DNA from: Seriola aureovittata
Taxonomy: Eukaryota > Chordata > Actinopteri > Carangiformes > Carangidae
Direction: 5' to 3'
NCBI RefSeq assembly: GCF_021018895.1
Contig: NC_079371.1
Location: forward strand, 11,330,001-11,394,000
DNA: 64,000 nt
Shown: positions 49,999 to 62,156 of the stretch, piece by piece
Layout: every line of letters starts with the position of its first letter
How positions within the stretch are numbered: the first letter of the stretch is position 1
Notes under the pieces: generated by a model
Databases searched by the model: none
What the model saw: only the letters and a program-made list of their open reading frames with translations
What the model was told of the DNA's origin: nothing
Program-made: the position numbers and the translations under genes

Positions 49999-52407
49999 TT
50001 AACATTTTCTTACTCATTTCCATGAGGGCTGAAGTCGGTCCAAACATACTCTCAGCAGAAGGCAATGAAACACTGAAGGCAGCCTGCCAGTTATTCATAG
50101 AGCTAACACAGATAGATAGACACCATATTCACATTCATATTTAAAGCCATGGACACTGCTGTGTACAAATATAATTAACTGTCTGAACATTTAGTGATAC
50201 TCTATATACTGAGAGGTTTAAAAAAGAAGAAAAGAAGATCTTGAACTTAGCAGATGCTCAGGCTGCTTAGCATCCTCGCCATGATATTAGTCCAAAGTCT
50301 TCCTCGTCTTCATCAGCTACATAAGTGGGAAATGTATATTCTGTTTTTTTTTCTCTCTCTCTGTTTATCATCATTGCGTGGCCAAGCAGGTCACCAAATC
50401 TCTTTCGGCTCATAAACAAACAGGTACAGAGAGAATTCTACCAATATACAGATATAAAAACTAATATAGATAATGAATGCTGTTGATTTTTACCAGTAGC
50501 AGTAATTTTTTTGTTTAGTTTAGCAGTAAATACAGTGTTTATCTCTTTGTAGTCAGTCTGTAACATCTTAGCTCAAGCAGCAAGCTTGTAAGTTTTCACT
50601 CTCCCAAAATGAGTAAGACAATGTTGTCTTATCTAATGCAGAATACAGTTTGTTAGTGTTCGAAAAAGTTCGAAAAGGCTTAGACCAGCTTTCACTAGAT
50701 GTTACAGGGAGGAGGGAAAAAGATAATCAGCAACATGAGAACACATATATAAGATGTCCAAGAATCTAAACAACTCAAAGTTCTACCAAAACTCAGTATC
50801 ACTTAGAAGATATAGAGCACATTTTTCATATTTCCTCATCACTAATTAATTTGCTCCAGATTTTCTCCTCAAACTGACAGAATATTTTCACAGTATCTCT
50901 GTCATCACCAGCTTCTCAGCCATTCATTACTGGTTAGCACCACACTTTAATTTTTATGTTCACACAGATTATCCACTGCTCTTGGTCCGCCACTCTGTGG
51001 GGTAATAAGTCAAGGATCTGAGTGGTATCACACTGCGGAGAAATGGCTCCGCTGTGGCAGACCTTACCCACGTTATCAGAGAGGCAGTGTCATAAATAAC
51101 ACGGCATTTGGCGAGTGACAGCTCACCTTGACTCCCTCTAATATCTGACGGAACAGTGAATGTGGGTAGCAGGATGGATGTGAAAGATCACATGTTTTTC
51201 AATTGCAGTAATATTAGGTAAATAGCCTTTCAGGCTTCACTTTGTCAGCAGAAAGATGTGCCACTAGAACTTACTCATCGCCACGAAAGATGACAGTACA
51301 CATCTGAGCTGCAGAGTGGAAATGCACATCCCGGCTCACAGGCTTTGCTGCTCTGAGAAGTTCCGTGTTCGCATGTGTGATGGCAGCAGGAGTTATGTGG
51401 CTCTGTGAAATTGAACAAACAAGTTAATAAAATCCCCTGGCTATCTGTTACCCAGGAGTGTGCTTAAGTTGACAGGCGTGAGCTGATATGTGTGGCGCGG
51501 GTCGTTATTTGTGTGGCGGAAATCTTTGTCCCTCAAGCTTTCATTTTAAGCACAGAGCCACCAATGAACGTAGTCTCCAGATTACTTTGTGTTTGGATTA
51601 ACTCGTGAATGGATACCCAACGAGCTCTGGGCCTGGTTCCACTGCTGAACTGAGTTGGACCATGGGTTGCCATCTCACGGTGGGGTTGGATGAGCAGACG
51701 GCTTGGGTGCCTGTGATTGAGAGCGCTGTCACAGCACCTGCGGTCACAGCCTCTGACGAACTCCTCTGGGAGCATGAATAATGTACACAGTGGGCCTGAG
51801 TGATGGGTGGTGTAATAATGCCAGGCAGAATAGCGTGACCAGAAACCCCAGTGACGGCCAACATCTCAACCAGCCTGCCAGCCAACAAACACATACTTAC
51901 CAGGGGAGAGAGATGTATTTAGCTTGCAGTCTGCTACTGCATGGTCTCTCGAGTGCTGCTCAAGTGAAACTGTTTTGCTTTCCTTTAACATTTGAAATTT
52001 TTATATAGGTTTAGAAACATAGCTTCACTGCTCAGATGAATTGGCTCTTACAGTTGTTACATTTAATGAAGTGGGACCCAAAAGCAAACTGCTGGGACAA
52101 TGCAGATTCAGTAAAAAGAGGCTTTACTAAAATGTTCGGTCGGCGCAGCCAAACAAATCTCGAGGATAAAGGCAGAAAAACCACAACATCAGAGATGGAA
52201 GTTAAACAAGAGAAGGTACAAGCATTAAAGATAAACTACTACAGCGAGTCACAGCCAATTTGGCAAAAAAAAAAAAAAAACTGTAGTAAACGATTAGATA
52301 AAAGGCTGTGATACAGTATTCTTGAAAAAAAAACTACACTACAAAGTGTAGTCTCACCATATCTGAAGTGTGTTTATAGCTGTTCAGAATGGCCACACTG
52401 GAGGTGG
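49991..52407. other. noncoding sequence, nothing firm
   Basis: A minus-strand opening of about 33 codons ends at CCCCTG then GTAAGTATG (about 51899) without a good acceptor. Poly(A) at 52265-52280. Otherwise unique. Confidence 0.35.
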
Positions 52408-52632
52408 AGTGAAAAGCCTGCAGTCACAGAAAAGGGCAAGCCGTGATGAATGGTGCAAATGGGGATGGGAGTGAGACAGCCTCTGCTCACAGGCGTTTTG
52501 TGTTGCCCTGAAAAGTGACAGAAATAGTTTTGTAAAGAATAAAAAAAAAAAAAGAGAGTGCTTGAGAGGGACGTTTACACCCTGCATACTTCTTCACCTC
52601 AGCACATCTGACCAACTGCTGCATGAAATGGG
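52408..52632 (+). repeat. interspersed repeat, copy 2 of 2
   Basis: GAGTGAAAAGCCTGCAGTCA, CAGGCGTTTTGTGTTG, AGAAATAGTTTTGTAAAGAA and CTGACCAACTGCTGCATGAA parallel the segment 19641-19850 in order and orientation, with strong divergence. Confidence 0.55.
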
Positions 52633-53005
52633 CGCTCTTGCTGGATTGTCAGACACAGACTTCCCACTGCTACACTGTCGACAAAATAGCAGCAGATGAA
52701 AACATCAGATCAGTGTGGAGTGACAAGGAGACTATCTCATTCTATTGCGCATGTCTTTTATATTGTTTCTCACCATTTGAGGTTCGATTGACAGTTTTAA
52801 TGGTACCTGATCCAGAAACTAGCACCAACAGCAATTTGTAGCCAACCAGCTGTAACCAACATCTCACATTTGCACAACAGTAGCGGATGTAAACGCATTG
52901 TTTCGTATTTCCTTTTGAGGATTTTTTTTCTGTTTTTTTTTTGATTGGTTTAAATTTGCGCTACATTTAGATGGAAATCAGACTGCTAACGCATACATTG
53001 CTGTC

Positions 53006-53130
53006 ATAGGCCTTTTTTCACAGCAGATGTTTTTACTTGTTATAGTAGGAAAAGCACTGTTACTAATAACATTAACGATGGCTCCGCTCTATTTCAGGAC
53101 CCTGAAACTGAAGCAGCTAGATGGAATTTA
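53006..53130 (+). repeat. half copy of a MITE (one end)
   Basis: ATAGGCCTTTTTTCACAGCA and TTATAGTAGGAAAAGCACTG, then GATGGCTC, match the left end of the element at 53238-53494 in the same orientation, ~230 bp upstream. Only the left end is present. Confidence 0.7.
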
Positions 53131-53237
53131 GCTGAAAAGGCTTATAGACACTTTGGAGTCTATAATCGCTCTGTTCAGTATTTCTTTATTACCTAAACCG
53201 ATCCATGATATTCTTATTCATTGCTGAGTGTGGGGCT

Positions 53238-53494
53238 ATAGATCTTTTTCACAGCAGACATTTTAAATTGTCATAGCAGGAAAGGCACAAGTGTATTAAT
53301 CACATAATCAAAAATGATGGCTCTTTTTTATTTAAGCATTGCAGTTTGAGGGCCCTGGTATTGAGTATGCTGGTTCACTGACATGGCTTACTTGGACACT
53401 TAAAAGAAACAGAGCCATCATGAATATTATTTCTTGCATCTGTGCTTTTCCCTGCTTTGACAAAGTCTCAGCTGTGAAAAAAAAAAAGGTCTAT
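53238..53494 (+). mobile_element. MITE-like element with ~95 bp inverted ends
   Basis: The left end (ATAGATCTTTTTCACAGCAG ... ATAGCAGGAAAGGCACA ... TGATGGCTCT) is repeated in inverted form at the right end (AGAGCCATCAT ... TGTGCTTTTCCCTGCTTTGA ... GCTGTGAAAA, A-run, GGTCTAT). Imperfect inverted repeats of about 95 bp flank a core of ~65 bp that includes GAGGGCCCTG. There is no coding frame. This is the structure of a non-autonomous DNA transposon. Target-site duplication is uncertain. Confidence 0.7.
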
Positions 53495-54825
53495 TTCACT
53501 GGACTCGAGGCAAATGTGACAGCACCTCAACACGTAATGTCAAGGAGCTGAGAGAGAGAGGTAAGTAGAGGGCGGGTAGAGTATAGAGTACAAAGAGAGA
53601 CAATCTGAGGCCGACGGGATAGAGGTGCTACGGGCGTCACCATGACGGCAGCGTGTTTCATTACTGTGACTGATAAGTCTCAGAACAGTACTCTGTTGAG
53701 TTTGAAACCTGATGGTGGAGTATGAGATAGAGGGGAGGGGGTGACATACAGCTGAAGATACTTGCAATCTTCCTGTCACTAGTGCAAGGTTTGTGGTGAG
53801 TTCAGAAATAGCTCCCGGCTCCTCCACAGCACCGAGGTTGCTAGAGTGAGGTTGCCAATAAAATGTTGCATGTCTTTCTTTGCCTAATTTTCTTTCCCTC
53901 TTTCTTGTGTCATCTTTTTCAGTCTCCCCCTCCTTCTCCTCCTACTCCTCCTCCTCTACCTTTCATCCTTAAAAAAAGGTCTTTGTCTAAGTGAGTCATT
54001 TTCCTGGAAATGTTGACTTGTTTCTTCAGAGAATGTGCATCCTCCAGTGGGGCTTGCCCTCGTTCATTACTGCTAAGCTCTTTCCCACTCGGTTCCTTGT
54101 CTCTCATAGACTCTTTCGCTGTTGTGTTACTCTCTCCTTTTCTCAACGACTCTCCTCGCGCCCCTCGTCACCGCGCTTTTTGCTGTCACTCATTTTCTCT
54201 GTGCTATTCTGTTTTGTTTTTTTTTTCCCCACGTAGCAAACAGTTACGGATGTGTCAGGTAGTTTGCCACAAACCGAGGCTAATGGGAATAAAATGGATA
54301 CAAGAGACACGAGAAAACACCACCATCCTCCTTAACATCTCCTATCTTCTCTGGGATTGAATAAAAGATCAGGAGGTAACGAGGGAGAAGAAAAAAGGAA
54401 GCGTTGCAGTTAACTGGGAAACTGGGCAACTGAACACCAGACTGCATGGCAGCATTGTGATCTTCAAAGCCTCTTCTCTCGGTCCTTTCTCACTCCCTTG
54501 CTCCTGTGTTTTTCTCCCTTGAGAGAGGGTATATATTGGCCGGCTGCAGGCACGAAGCTGTTGTAGCTTCACACTTCTGGTCCTATCATCGCAGGCTTAC
54601 AAGCTCACCATAGCCTTCACTGTATCTTTTGTTAATAATCTCCCCTTTCCTTTTATTTAAATGATTTTTCTTGTGTGATTATTTTAGTAAAAAGAACATT
54701 AAGGTAATACATTTTCTGTTAAAAGCATGATAGTGACAGTTCCTTGAAAGACGGAAGAAGATTCATTCAAGTTTCCATGCCGATAGTCACAGTACATCAC
54801 TCTCTAATTCACTTCTGGCTCATAC
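53495..54825. other. noncoding, pyrimidine-rich in part
   Basis: 53880-54235 is strongly pyrimidine-rich on the plus strand (repeated TCCTC and CTTTC words), which creates mirrored long frames on both strands. No gene called. Confidence 0.4.
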
Positions 54826-54912
54826 CTGTCTCCCACAGGCCAATCCTTTAAAAAATGAGACATGTCACCATGTACCAGCTCTCTCTCCACTTGCTCCTCA
54901 CCGATGGCTGGC
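54826..54912 (-). CDS. candidate short internal exon
   Basis: On the minus strand GAGCTTTTACAG is followed by 87 open bases ending GGGAGACAG and the donor GTATGAG. The exon would enter and leave in phase 2 and encode 28 full codons, including PAIGEEQVERELVHGD and SHFLKDWPVGD. The composition is charged and not low-complexity. The phase fits an upstream exon like the one at 63.86-63.97 kb (phase 2 out) and a downstream one like 37.97-38.04 kb (phase 2 in). It does not fit direct splicing from 57.1 kb, which ends in phase 0. No family is recognised. An 87-base opening with two splice-like ends can arise by chance in 64 kb. Confidence 0.3.
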
Positions 54913-57088
54913 CTGTAAAAGCTCAATGTGCCGCTGTGGACAATGCTCACATCTGAAGCAGGGCCATTGCCTCGATTTTTCAGAGAGAGGAGAAAGGACT
55001 CGCTTTGATGGGGGTTTGCTATTTTTGTGCTCCACAAATACCTTCCATGTCCTGTTTTCGGCTTTTGAAAATCCCCCTCCATTTAATCTAGTTACTACTC
55101 ACTGCAGAAAAAGAAAAGGACAGCATTGCTCATGAAGGTGTCGCTCAATATTTATTTAATCAAGATGAAATATTGTTCTGGGCCTTGAATACAAATGTTA
55201 ATTACATGCATGTGGTAATATCTTAATTCACTATCATGACAGAGTGATGGTATTGTTTACCCAACAAGGTGCCTAAGGGAGGCCTTTCAGGATGGTTTAT
55301 GACTCTGCTTATGCACTTGATTAAGGACTTTCTTTCTACTGGGGCTCCATCCTCACTGGAGCACAAAAAAGATACAGTGAGATTTAAGTCTGTCTTCCAT
55401 CATTTGTGGGCACAGTATATGTGGCACCTTGAATACTTATAAGACTTAGATTAAGATGAAAAGGTGGGAAAACACAGGATTTAACAACATAATCCGACAA
55501 GTGAAAGAAACCTTTTTGTCTATTGATTATAGGTAATTTCCTTTAGGTGTTAATCGAGAAACTCTGGCAGAAACTCGGTGACGGAGTCAGCTGTAGCTTA
55601 GTGTTTAAATGATTTTACAGGGGGCAGCACCAGCCATTTGCACTCTTTAGAGCCACTCGTCAAGGTCATTAACCTTTCATGCCTCCTCCCTCAGCCACAC
55701 CTTCAATAAGAAGGAACTGTAGAGACAGTTGTTTGCAGTGTCAAACTTTGACACTGGGAATCAAACAGAACTGGCACGCTCATATGGAAAACCTTGATCA
55801 AACTCTGGAGCAGTGCTCCTAACAGAGTCTCTTTGCAGTGTTCTATATTACATAAGAAGCCTGAGTGGATAAATAAAAAACTACCTGGGTGGATGCCATG
55901 TCCCGCATGAGTTCTCTGTCTAGGTTTGGCTGGGAATCGGACCATAATTATTTCATGAGATCTTGTCAGTGTCAACCTCAATGTGCTCTGTGTGTGTTCT
56001 GACTTCACGATGAGTTGGCACTAAGAGGGCAAAGTGTGCTGCTCAGAGAAGAGCAGCAAATGTATACAGACATTTTGACAAATGATTGGTTCCTCACTGT
56101 CAGGCTGCAGATCAAATGTGTCCCCGTCACCTGTGTGGCATAGACTGGTGGGAGGTGCAGATTAAAGCTGGCACCTTAGTGCTGCTTGGGCCATCTGGGC
56201 CATTCCAGCATACAGTGAGCTTGCTAGTGATTCTCCATTTTTAACTTATTTGATTATTTTTCAGTTTACAAAACAAACTGAATTGTGCATCAAAACTGGT
56301 TCAAAGTAACAAAGTAAATATACTTAAATACTGTTTTTAGCCACACTGGCAGTGTGGCTCTGTGGGTGGTAAAGTCAGTCAGTCCCCCACCACAGTGGCT
56401 TGAGTGGGTGTTTTCCTAAGATAGCTATGGATTCAAAATATTCCAAAAAAAAAAAAAAAGTCTTGGAAGGAAACAGAGAATTTAATTGTGCATAGACAGA
56501 TTTGTTTGCTTTAACCACCATTACTGCTGGCTTACCAGAATGTTTGATCTGTGGTAAGAAGTTGGAAAATAACAAAAAATGAGAATGATGAGGGATGAAA
56601 GAAAGAGACCGGTTCTGGAACCGCGGTGGATAGCAGAGCAGAGAAAAGGTAGTTTTAAGAAATGGATCTAATGTCAAAAATCTTAACTGCTGCTAGTTTC
56701 ATGGCAGCTTAGGAGATAGTAAGATGTGGAAAGCCATTCAGGTGAATACATGAAAGAATCGTCTTTTTAAAATATCAGAGCTGCTTTCAGACTTAAAAAA
56801 CAAAACTGAGGTAGTTCAGAAAATGAAAAATTCACCCCTCTCATCAAAGATCTTCAAAGACAGGACCATAACAATGGCAACAAACATCACTGGTCAGCAA
56901 ATCAAGGATATTCACCCCAACCTCTTTCACTTTGTCACTGTTTACACTATATCATCTAACTTCCTCCTTTGCTCTAATTACCACAGCCACTAGAGAGATG
57001 ATGTTTGTGACCCAGACTTGTTTAACCTTATGAGTCAGCTTGATTTCTTGCAAGAGAGAAGCCATCTTGCCAGAGTCCAAGCTATTAC
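54913..57088. other. unique noncoding sequence
   Basis: A possible 45-base minus-strand opening ends at GCATCCACCCAG then GTAGTT (about 55884), with a weak acceptor. It is not called. A poly(A) run lies at 56445-56459. Confidence 0.35.
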
Positions 57089-57279
57089 CTTGTGGCTGAA
57101 CCACAGTGGTTCGGACCAATCGGTGTCCTTTGAGGGGGAACTAGAGACAGCTACGAAGAAGCGACTGTTATAGTATTTGTAACGGCCTTTCATGTGCAAA
57201 TGTTCCTTACCAAATCGGCAAGAATCGTCTTCTGGCATGCTAAGATCCTCAGACTCCAACAAAGCTTTACCAGATGGTT
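57089..57279 (-). CDS. candidate internal exon, FN3-like ending
   Basis: The minus strand reads GGTTTGTTTCACAG, then 191 open bases, then CCACAAG and GTAATAG. The reading frame uses two bases of the first codon, then 63 codons, and leaves in phase 0. Visible features are an acidic N-terminal half (ESEDLSMPEDDSC), a single cysteine, and a C-terminal half KYYNSRFFVAVSSS...DTDWSEPLWF. The latter resembles the last two beta strands of a fibronectin type III or cytokine-receptor-like module, where aromatic/hydrophobic alternation is followed by an SEP-like turn. That likeness is a pattern judgement, not a match. A second possible donor lies inside (GATTTG then GTAAGG), which would shorten the exon. 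The product is unknown; it may be an ectodomain part of a membrane protein. Confidence 0.45.
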
Positions 57280-60200
57280 CTGTGAAACAAACCATCTGGC
57301 GCGTCAGGTTAGAATTTGTTCCGAACTCAGGAGAAATGATTCATTCAGAGTTCACTTTTTATGCAACGGTATATTCAGTAGCCTTAAATGTCAGGTCAGT
57401 TCTTTCCAGTCCAGCTCTCTGCCTACTGTCCTTCACTGAAAGGACAGTTTGTTTGGGAATGTGTTTGCAAGGCCCACTCAGCGTTTTCTTTTCCAACCAG
57501 ATTTGCAATCCTGTCCCACGTGTAATGATATACGGCAAATGTTGTGTGGGTCTAAAGCAGGATTTACTCTCCTTTGGGTGGAATCTCTGAAATAATCAAA
57601 AGGAGTCCATATGAATAGACCTTGAATTGAGGGCATAAAGAAGGGTAAAAAGAGGTGAGGGTATGTTAATGCAGGTCTCAGAGTTTCACAGCAGATGAGT
57701 GCTACCTGAATATTTTAAACTCTCCTCTATCATTAGCTCTTCATTAGTGCATTGAAATACACCCTAGATTCATCTAATGGAAACAAATTATTCTCTCCTT
57801 TTCTTTTACCCTACCTGCAATCTACTTGCAGCTAATCAGCAACATACAGTGCCTGGGCATTGATTTTACTCACGTCTGACTTGCTATTTAGGTTACTGAA
57901 TTGTTCATTTTCTCATCTAAGTTAAGCTCTTTGCTCTTCCTCTGCTGCTCACTCATTGTCCCAGTTTCATCCCAGTGTTTTCAATTTAGTCTGTCCTGTT
58001 TTGCTGCATGTAAATGATTCTTGAAACATATTTTTTTATAAAGTTATTTATGTTCAGTGAGAGGAAAACAGACACGACCCTGTTTACGCAAACAGCTGCT
58101 TTCACACTGGATTTGTGCCTGTCCCAATTACATAGTTAGTCAGCCACAGAGTTAATGTCCCAGTGTTTTGTGACACAGGCAAAGCATCAATGCTGCATTT
58201 TCTATTTCTGTTGAAATGTTTGTTAAATTTGAATGTCTCCTGTGTGTTTTGCGTCTCCTCCTTCTGTTTGGCGAAGTGCACTGCTGCTCGGTGCTGCTCT
58301 TTCTCAGTCAAACTCTGATTTACGCTGCAGCTGCAGCTCATATTGTAGGCTGCAGATATTCAGTGGAATTCATTGTCACCTTTTTAATGGCCAGCAAGCT
58401 GTCAACCAGATTCCCATCTATTGGAATCTCTATGGCTCCCTTAGCAAATGGGAAGTGACAAGGTTGACAGGCCAGTGAGTGTGGACAGTTGAGCCAAATG
58501 TCACACCATTCCCTGTCAAAAGCCTTTTTCTTGCTGTCATAATGAGATTCGTGCTTTCATATGGGCCTTGGAGGAGTGTTGAATCCATTAAAGCACTTTC
58601 CCTGTTGATTTGTGCTTTCTGCTGCCTTTATTACAGCGGATGTTCATCATTAGCACACACCGGCACTCTATGCACAGTTGCTCAGAATACTCAGTAATTA
58701 TACCTCATTCTCCTTTAGATACGAAAACCTCTCTCTGGGGCATTTGCAATTTTTTTTTTTTTTTGGAAGCAGAAAAAAACTGGAAGCCGTTGTGCAATTG
58801 TAAAAAATAATAATGGTCAGCAATTGAAATGATAATAATTATAAGTCAGACAAAGACACCAAAAACAAGCATTATATTATATTATCAAAATTAATTAGTC
58901 CAGTAATAAGGAAATTGGATTCACAAAAATAGAAACCTGGCAAGTTTTCCTAGTTTTGTCATGCCAGGAAGAAACAGCGGAAAGATCACCAGTGAAAGGT
59001 CAACATTAGATCCCCATAAGAAGTGTAACACAGAAATGAATGAAGTAAACATACAGGTAGATTTCACAAGCGTAAACTGAGCAAAACAAATAAAAAGCTC
59101 AATAGTAAATTAACAGTTAATGGTTGCCGCCCGACTAATTTCAGAATTTGATGTGTTCTTTGAGGAGGATTCAGGATGTCCTGCCTGATTCATCACCTGA
59201 ATGGTTAACGATCCTGTTCTGGGACCATCAGGCGATCATGGCAGGACAGAAATTTTGCTTGGCTTTTTTTGCAGTTTAAGAAGTACGATAGTTTCTGACA
59301 ATTTTGAAATTAAAAATGTGACCAACAAACAAATGATGTTGGGGCCCCTGGCTGGATAGTTGCCTAGTTTACCCAGCTGGTTTATTCAGACTTGGTTCTG
59401 GCCGTGCAGAAAGATGATTAAACATTCAATGTGAGTTAACACAACATCAATAAAATTGCACAATGTGTGCTCAGCTTTAGCATCAGACAACTAATATAAT
59501 GGCTAGCTTAGTTAGCAGTACACTCATTGTAAAACTAAACAACTATAATAAAGTTTCAGCAGACACTAATTCAGTCTGTCTTTGTCTACTATTATGAAGG
59601 CCTTGTTTGTTCCAGACAGAATACAGATCCAGTATACTTTTGCACTAAGAGCAGCTTTGAGGACAGTTCTGATGCAATACATCCTCTATATAGTCTCATA
59701 CTTGCTAATTCATAATTTGTTTGTGTTCTGACTCTCTGATTCAGGAGTTAACATGGTCAGATAATACTATGAAATTTCTAATAATATAGTTTTTTTTTTT
59801 TAAATAAATTAGCTTATTGATCTGTGTTAACAAGAGTCAGATTTAGCTTGACATACAGTGAGCTAAATCTACTGTGTGTTAGGATTCAGTTGAGATTGAA
59901 AGTTCACACTTGATCGAGGTAAAATACACTACTGTTGCTGTTAGCATATAACAGCGTACCAAGACAGCTATCAAAAACTCTTTCAAATACCATAGAGTAC
60001 TGGAAACTAACTAATGAATATCAGCACTGACTCATCTTCTTTATTTGGAGTCAAATAATTGATTTTATTATGTTATGATTGGTTCCTCACTGTCAGGCTT
60101 ATGATGTATTTAAGTTGTTATTTTGCTATTTTTTCTAAAGCAACACTTAATGCATTTGAAAAGTTTGACTATGTTGATGAACAAAATAAACAAAAAATAA

Positions 60201-62110
60201 TAAAAAAAAAATAAAAGCAAGTAGTCATTTGTAAAATGACATTTTTCAGCTGGAGCCTAGCTTGTATTATACAAACAAACAAAGCTGTTATTGTTGAAAG
60301 CAGTGCAAATGCATTAACTTGGAATCAAAGTCAGCTAAATGGTGTGTAGTCAGGTTAAACAAGGTCAGCAGTGTGTACTCTGCGAAAATGAAATTAAAAT
60401 ACATTTATTATTATTTATTTTGTGCTTTAATGCTCCCTCTGCTATTTTAATCATTTAAAACTTAACTTAAACTCAGAAAATGCTCACTTAAGCTGCCTCA
60501 GTTAAAGAGAACGCCAGCTGTTTTATAGATGCGCTATTAATTCCAAATGATACACAAGGCTATAGAAAAACGGTGGCTTTTAATTTGCATTTATTTTATT
60601 TCGTTGTCGACTGCTGTGACACTGCTAAACAATATGCACCTCTCTAAGGAAGTCCAGAAATGACAGAACTATTGCTGTAGCTATATTTGTCATTTTCTGT
60701 CTGCACGAGGATCATTATAATTTGCTGTTGCAAATTAAAAAAAAATTCAGTTATGGTACAATATACTCTATGTAGCATGATAAATATGTCACTGTGGAAG
60801 AAAAGGTGTGAGAGAAACTATGAGAAAGATAAAAGTAACACCTTTTTGTTTTAAACTTCAGCTGACTCTGACTGCGAATTCTTTCCCAGCAGAACATTTC
60901 ATCTCATAGTCTTTGCAACGAAAGAAACTCATCTTAATTAGCAGGGATTTCGACTGGGGTTTGCTAAATTACCTCTTTTCTGAACTAGGCGTTCCCTCTC
61001 CACACATCACTGCATGTACGGAAGCAATGACAGGGTTGACTTTTAATCAGCGTTGCTTACACAGTAATTGTAAGGCGGTACATGCATTTCTTTGTGTTAA
61101 TTTTCTTTAATTAAGTCTAAACAGAGGAGATGCACTTGTTAGTAAATGGGAATTTAAAACACAAGGGACTCTTAATTTATTGACTTTGTGGAGTTTTAAA
61201 TTTTCACTCCAAACAATGAAGCTGTGGCCACAATATGAACTCCTTTTGAGACGAATAGTTTTTTGTCTTGGCTCATCCCTAAAATGCCTTTTGATATAGT
61301 TGTAAAGGACTGACTAAATAATATGTTTACGATAGGGACTGATATGTTTTAAATTGTCTTCAGTGGTGTTCTGCTTTGCTGTTTTGCTTTACTTGACACA
61401 TAGTTCATGTATTACACCACTGTAGACTAAAAGGATTGCGTACATCCCAGGCACAACATTGCATTACTAAACACTTTCTTTTACAGGGCTTACATTATGA
61501 AAATGATATTGTCAGGACATTTAGGGCACTTAATTTTTGGTTATCGTGGACTCAATATTACCAGTTTTATCGTATTTACAACCCACAGCAGAATTGGATT
61601 TCTTTTTACATCTGGCTGCTCAGCCTCAAAGCTGTTCCTCTGCTTTTTCAGTGCATGTGCTGTATTTTTCAGTCTGCTCACTCAAGTTTGCCAAAGGTGT
61701 GCTTGAAGTCATTCACTCGAGAAAAGTATTCCAATCTGTTAAGTTAATCACCATTTTTGCTTTTGCTAAGTAATGAGCTTTAACATCCTTAAAATGAGCC
61801 GAGTTCATTTTTTGATCCCTTCCCTGGTAATTTCAAGCCCTGTGGTCTTCTGTTTTTAATTTGTAACTTTGATTCATATCTGCTTGTCATTTTCAGGAAC
61901 CGTTTTATAGCAAAGGAGCTGTTTTTTTTAATAAATATAAAAATAAAATTATATAATAAATTATCTCAACTGTCATCTGCTTCCCCAAAATAGATTCAAG
62001 ACTAGAAACAGCTCCTTAAATCTAAACTCAATTAAGCTGTGTTCATTAGTTATAAACATAATTGAACAGATGACATATGAATCTCAAGGTGGATATGTGC
62101 ATGCAATATG

Positions 62111-62114
<4 letters not shown>
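57280..62114. other. AT-rich noncoding sequence
   Basis: No recognised repeat apart from homopolymers (T run ~58750) and a 25-bp word at 60075-60099 shared with 56082-56106. 58340-58640 appears non-repetitive and even. The overlapping plus frames at 57192-57590 and 61436-61773 have no supporting splice pairs. Confidence 0.35.

Positions 62115-62150
<36 letters not shown>
62115..62150 (+). repeat. (CA)n microsatellite
   Basis: About 18 CA units preceded by GCGCG. Confidence 0.97.

Positions 62151-62156
<6 letters not shown>

Noticed and set aside
51895..52010. Minus-strand opening ending CCCCTG then GTAAGTATG, with TATATAAA upstream
   Set aside because: Strong donor but no acceptor; TATA word is expected in AT-rich DNA.
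55880..55945. Minus-strand micro-exon reading NLDRELMRDMASTQ
   Set aside because: Acceptor has no pyrimidine tract and the donor GTAGTT is poor.
61436..61773. Plus-strand frames after acceptor TTTCTTTTACAG
   Set aside because: No donor, three overlapping frames, AT-rich hydrophobic composition typical of chance.
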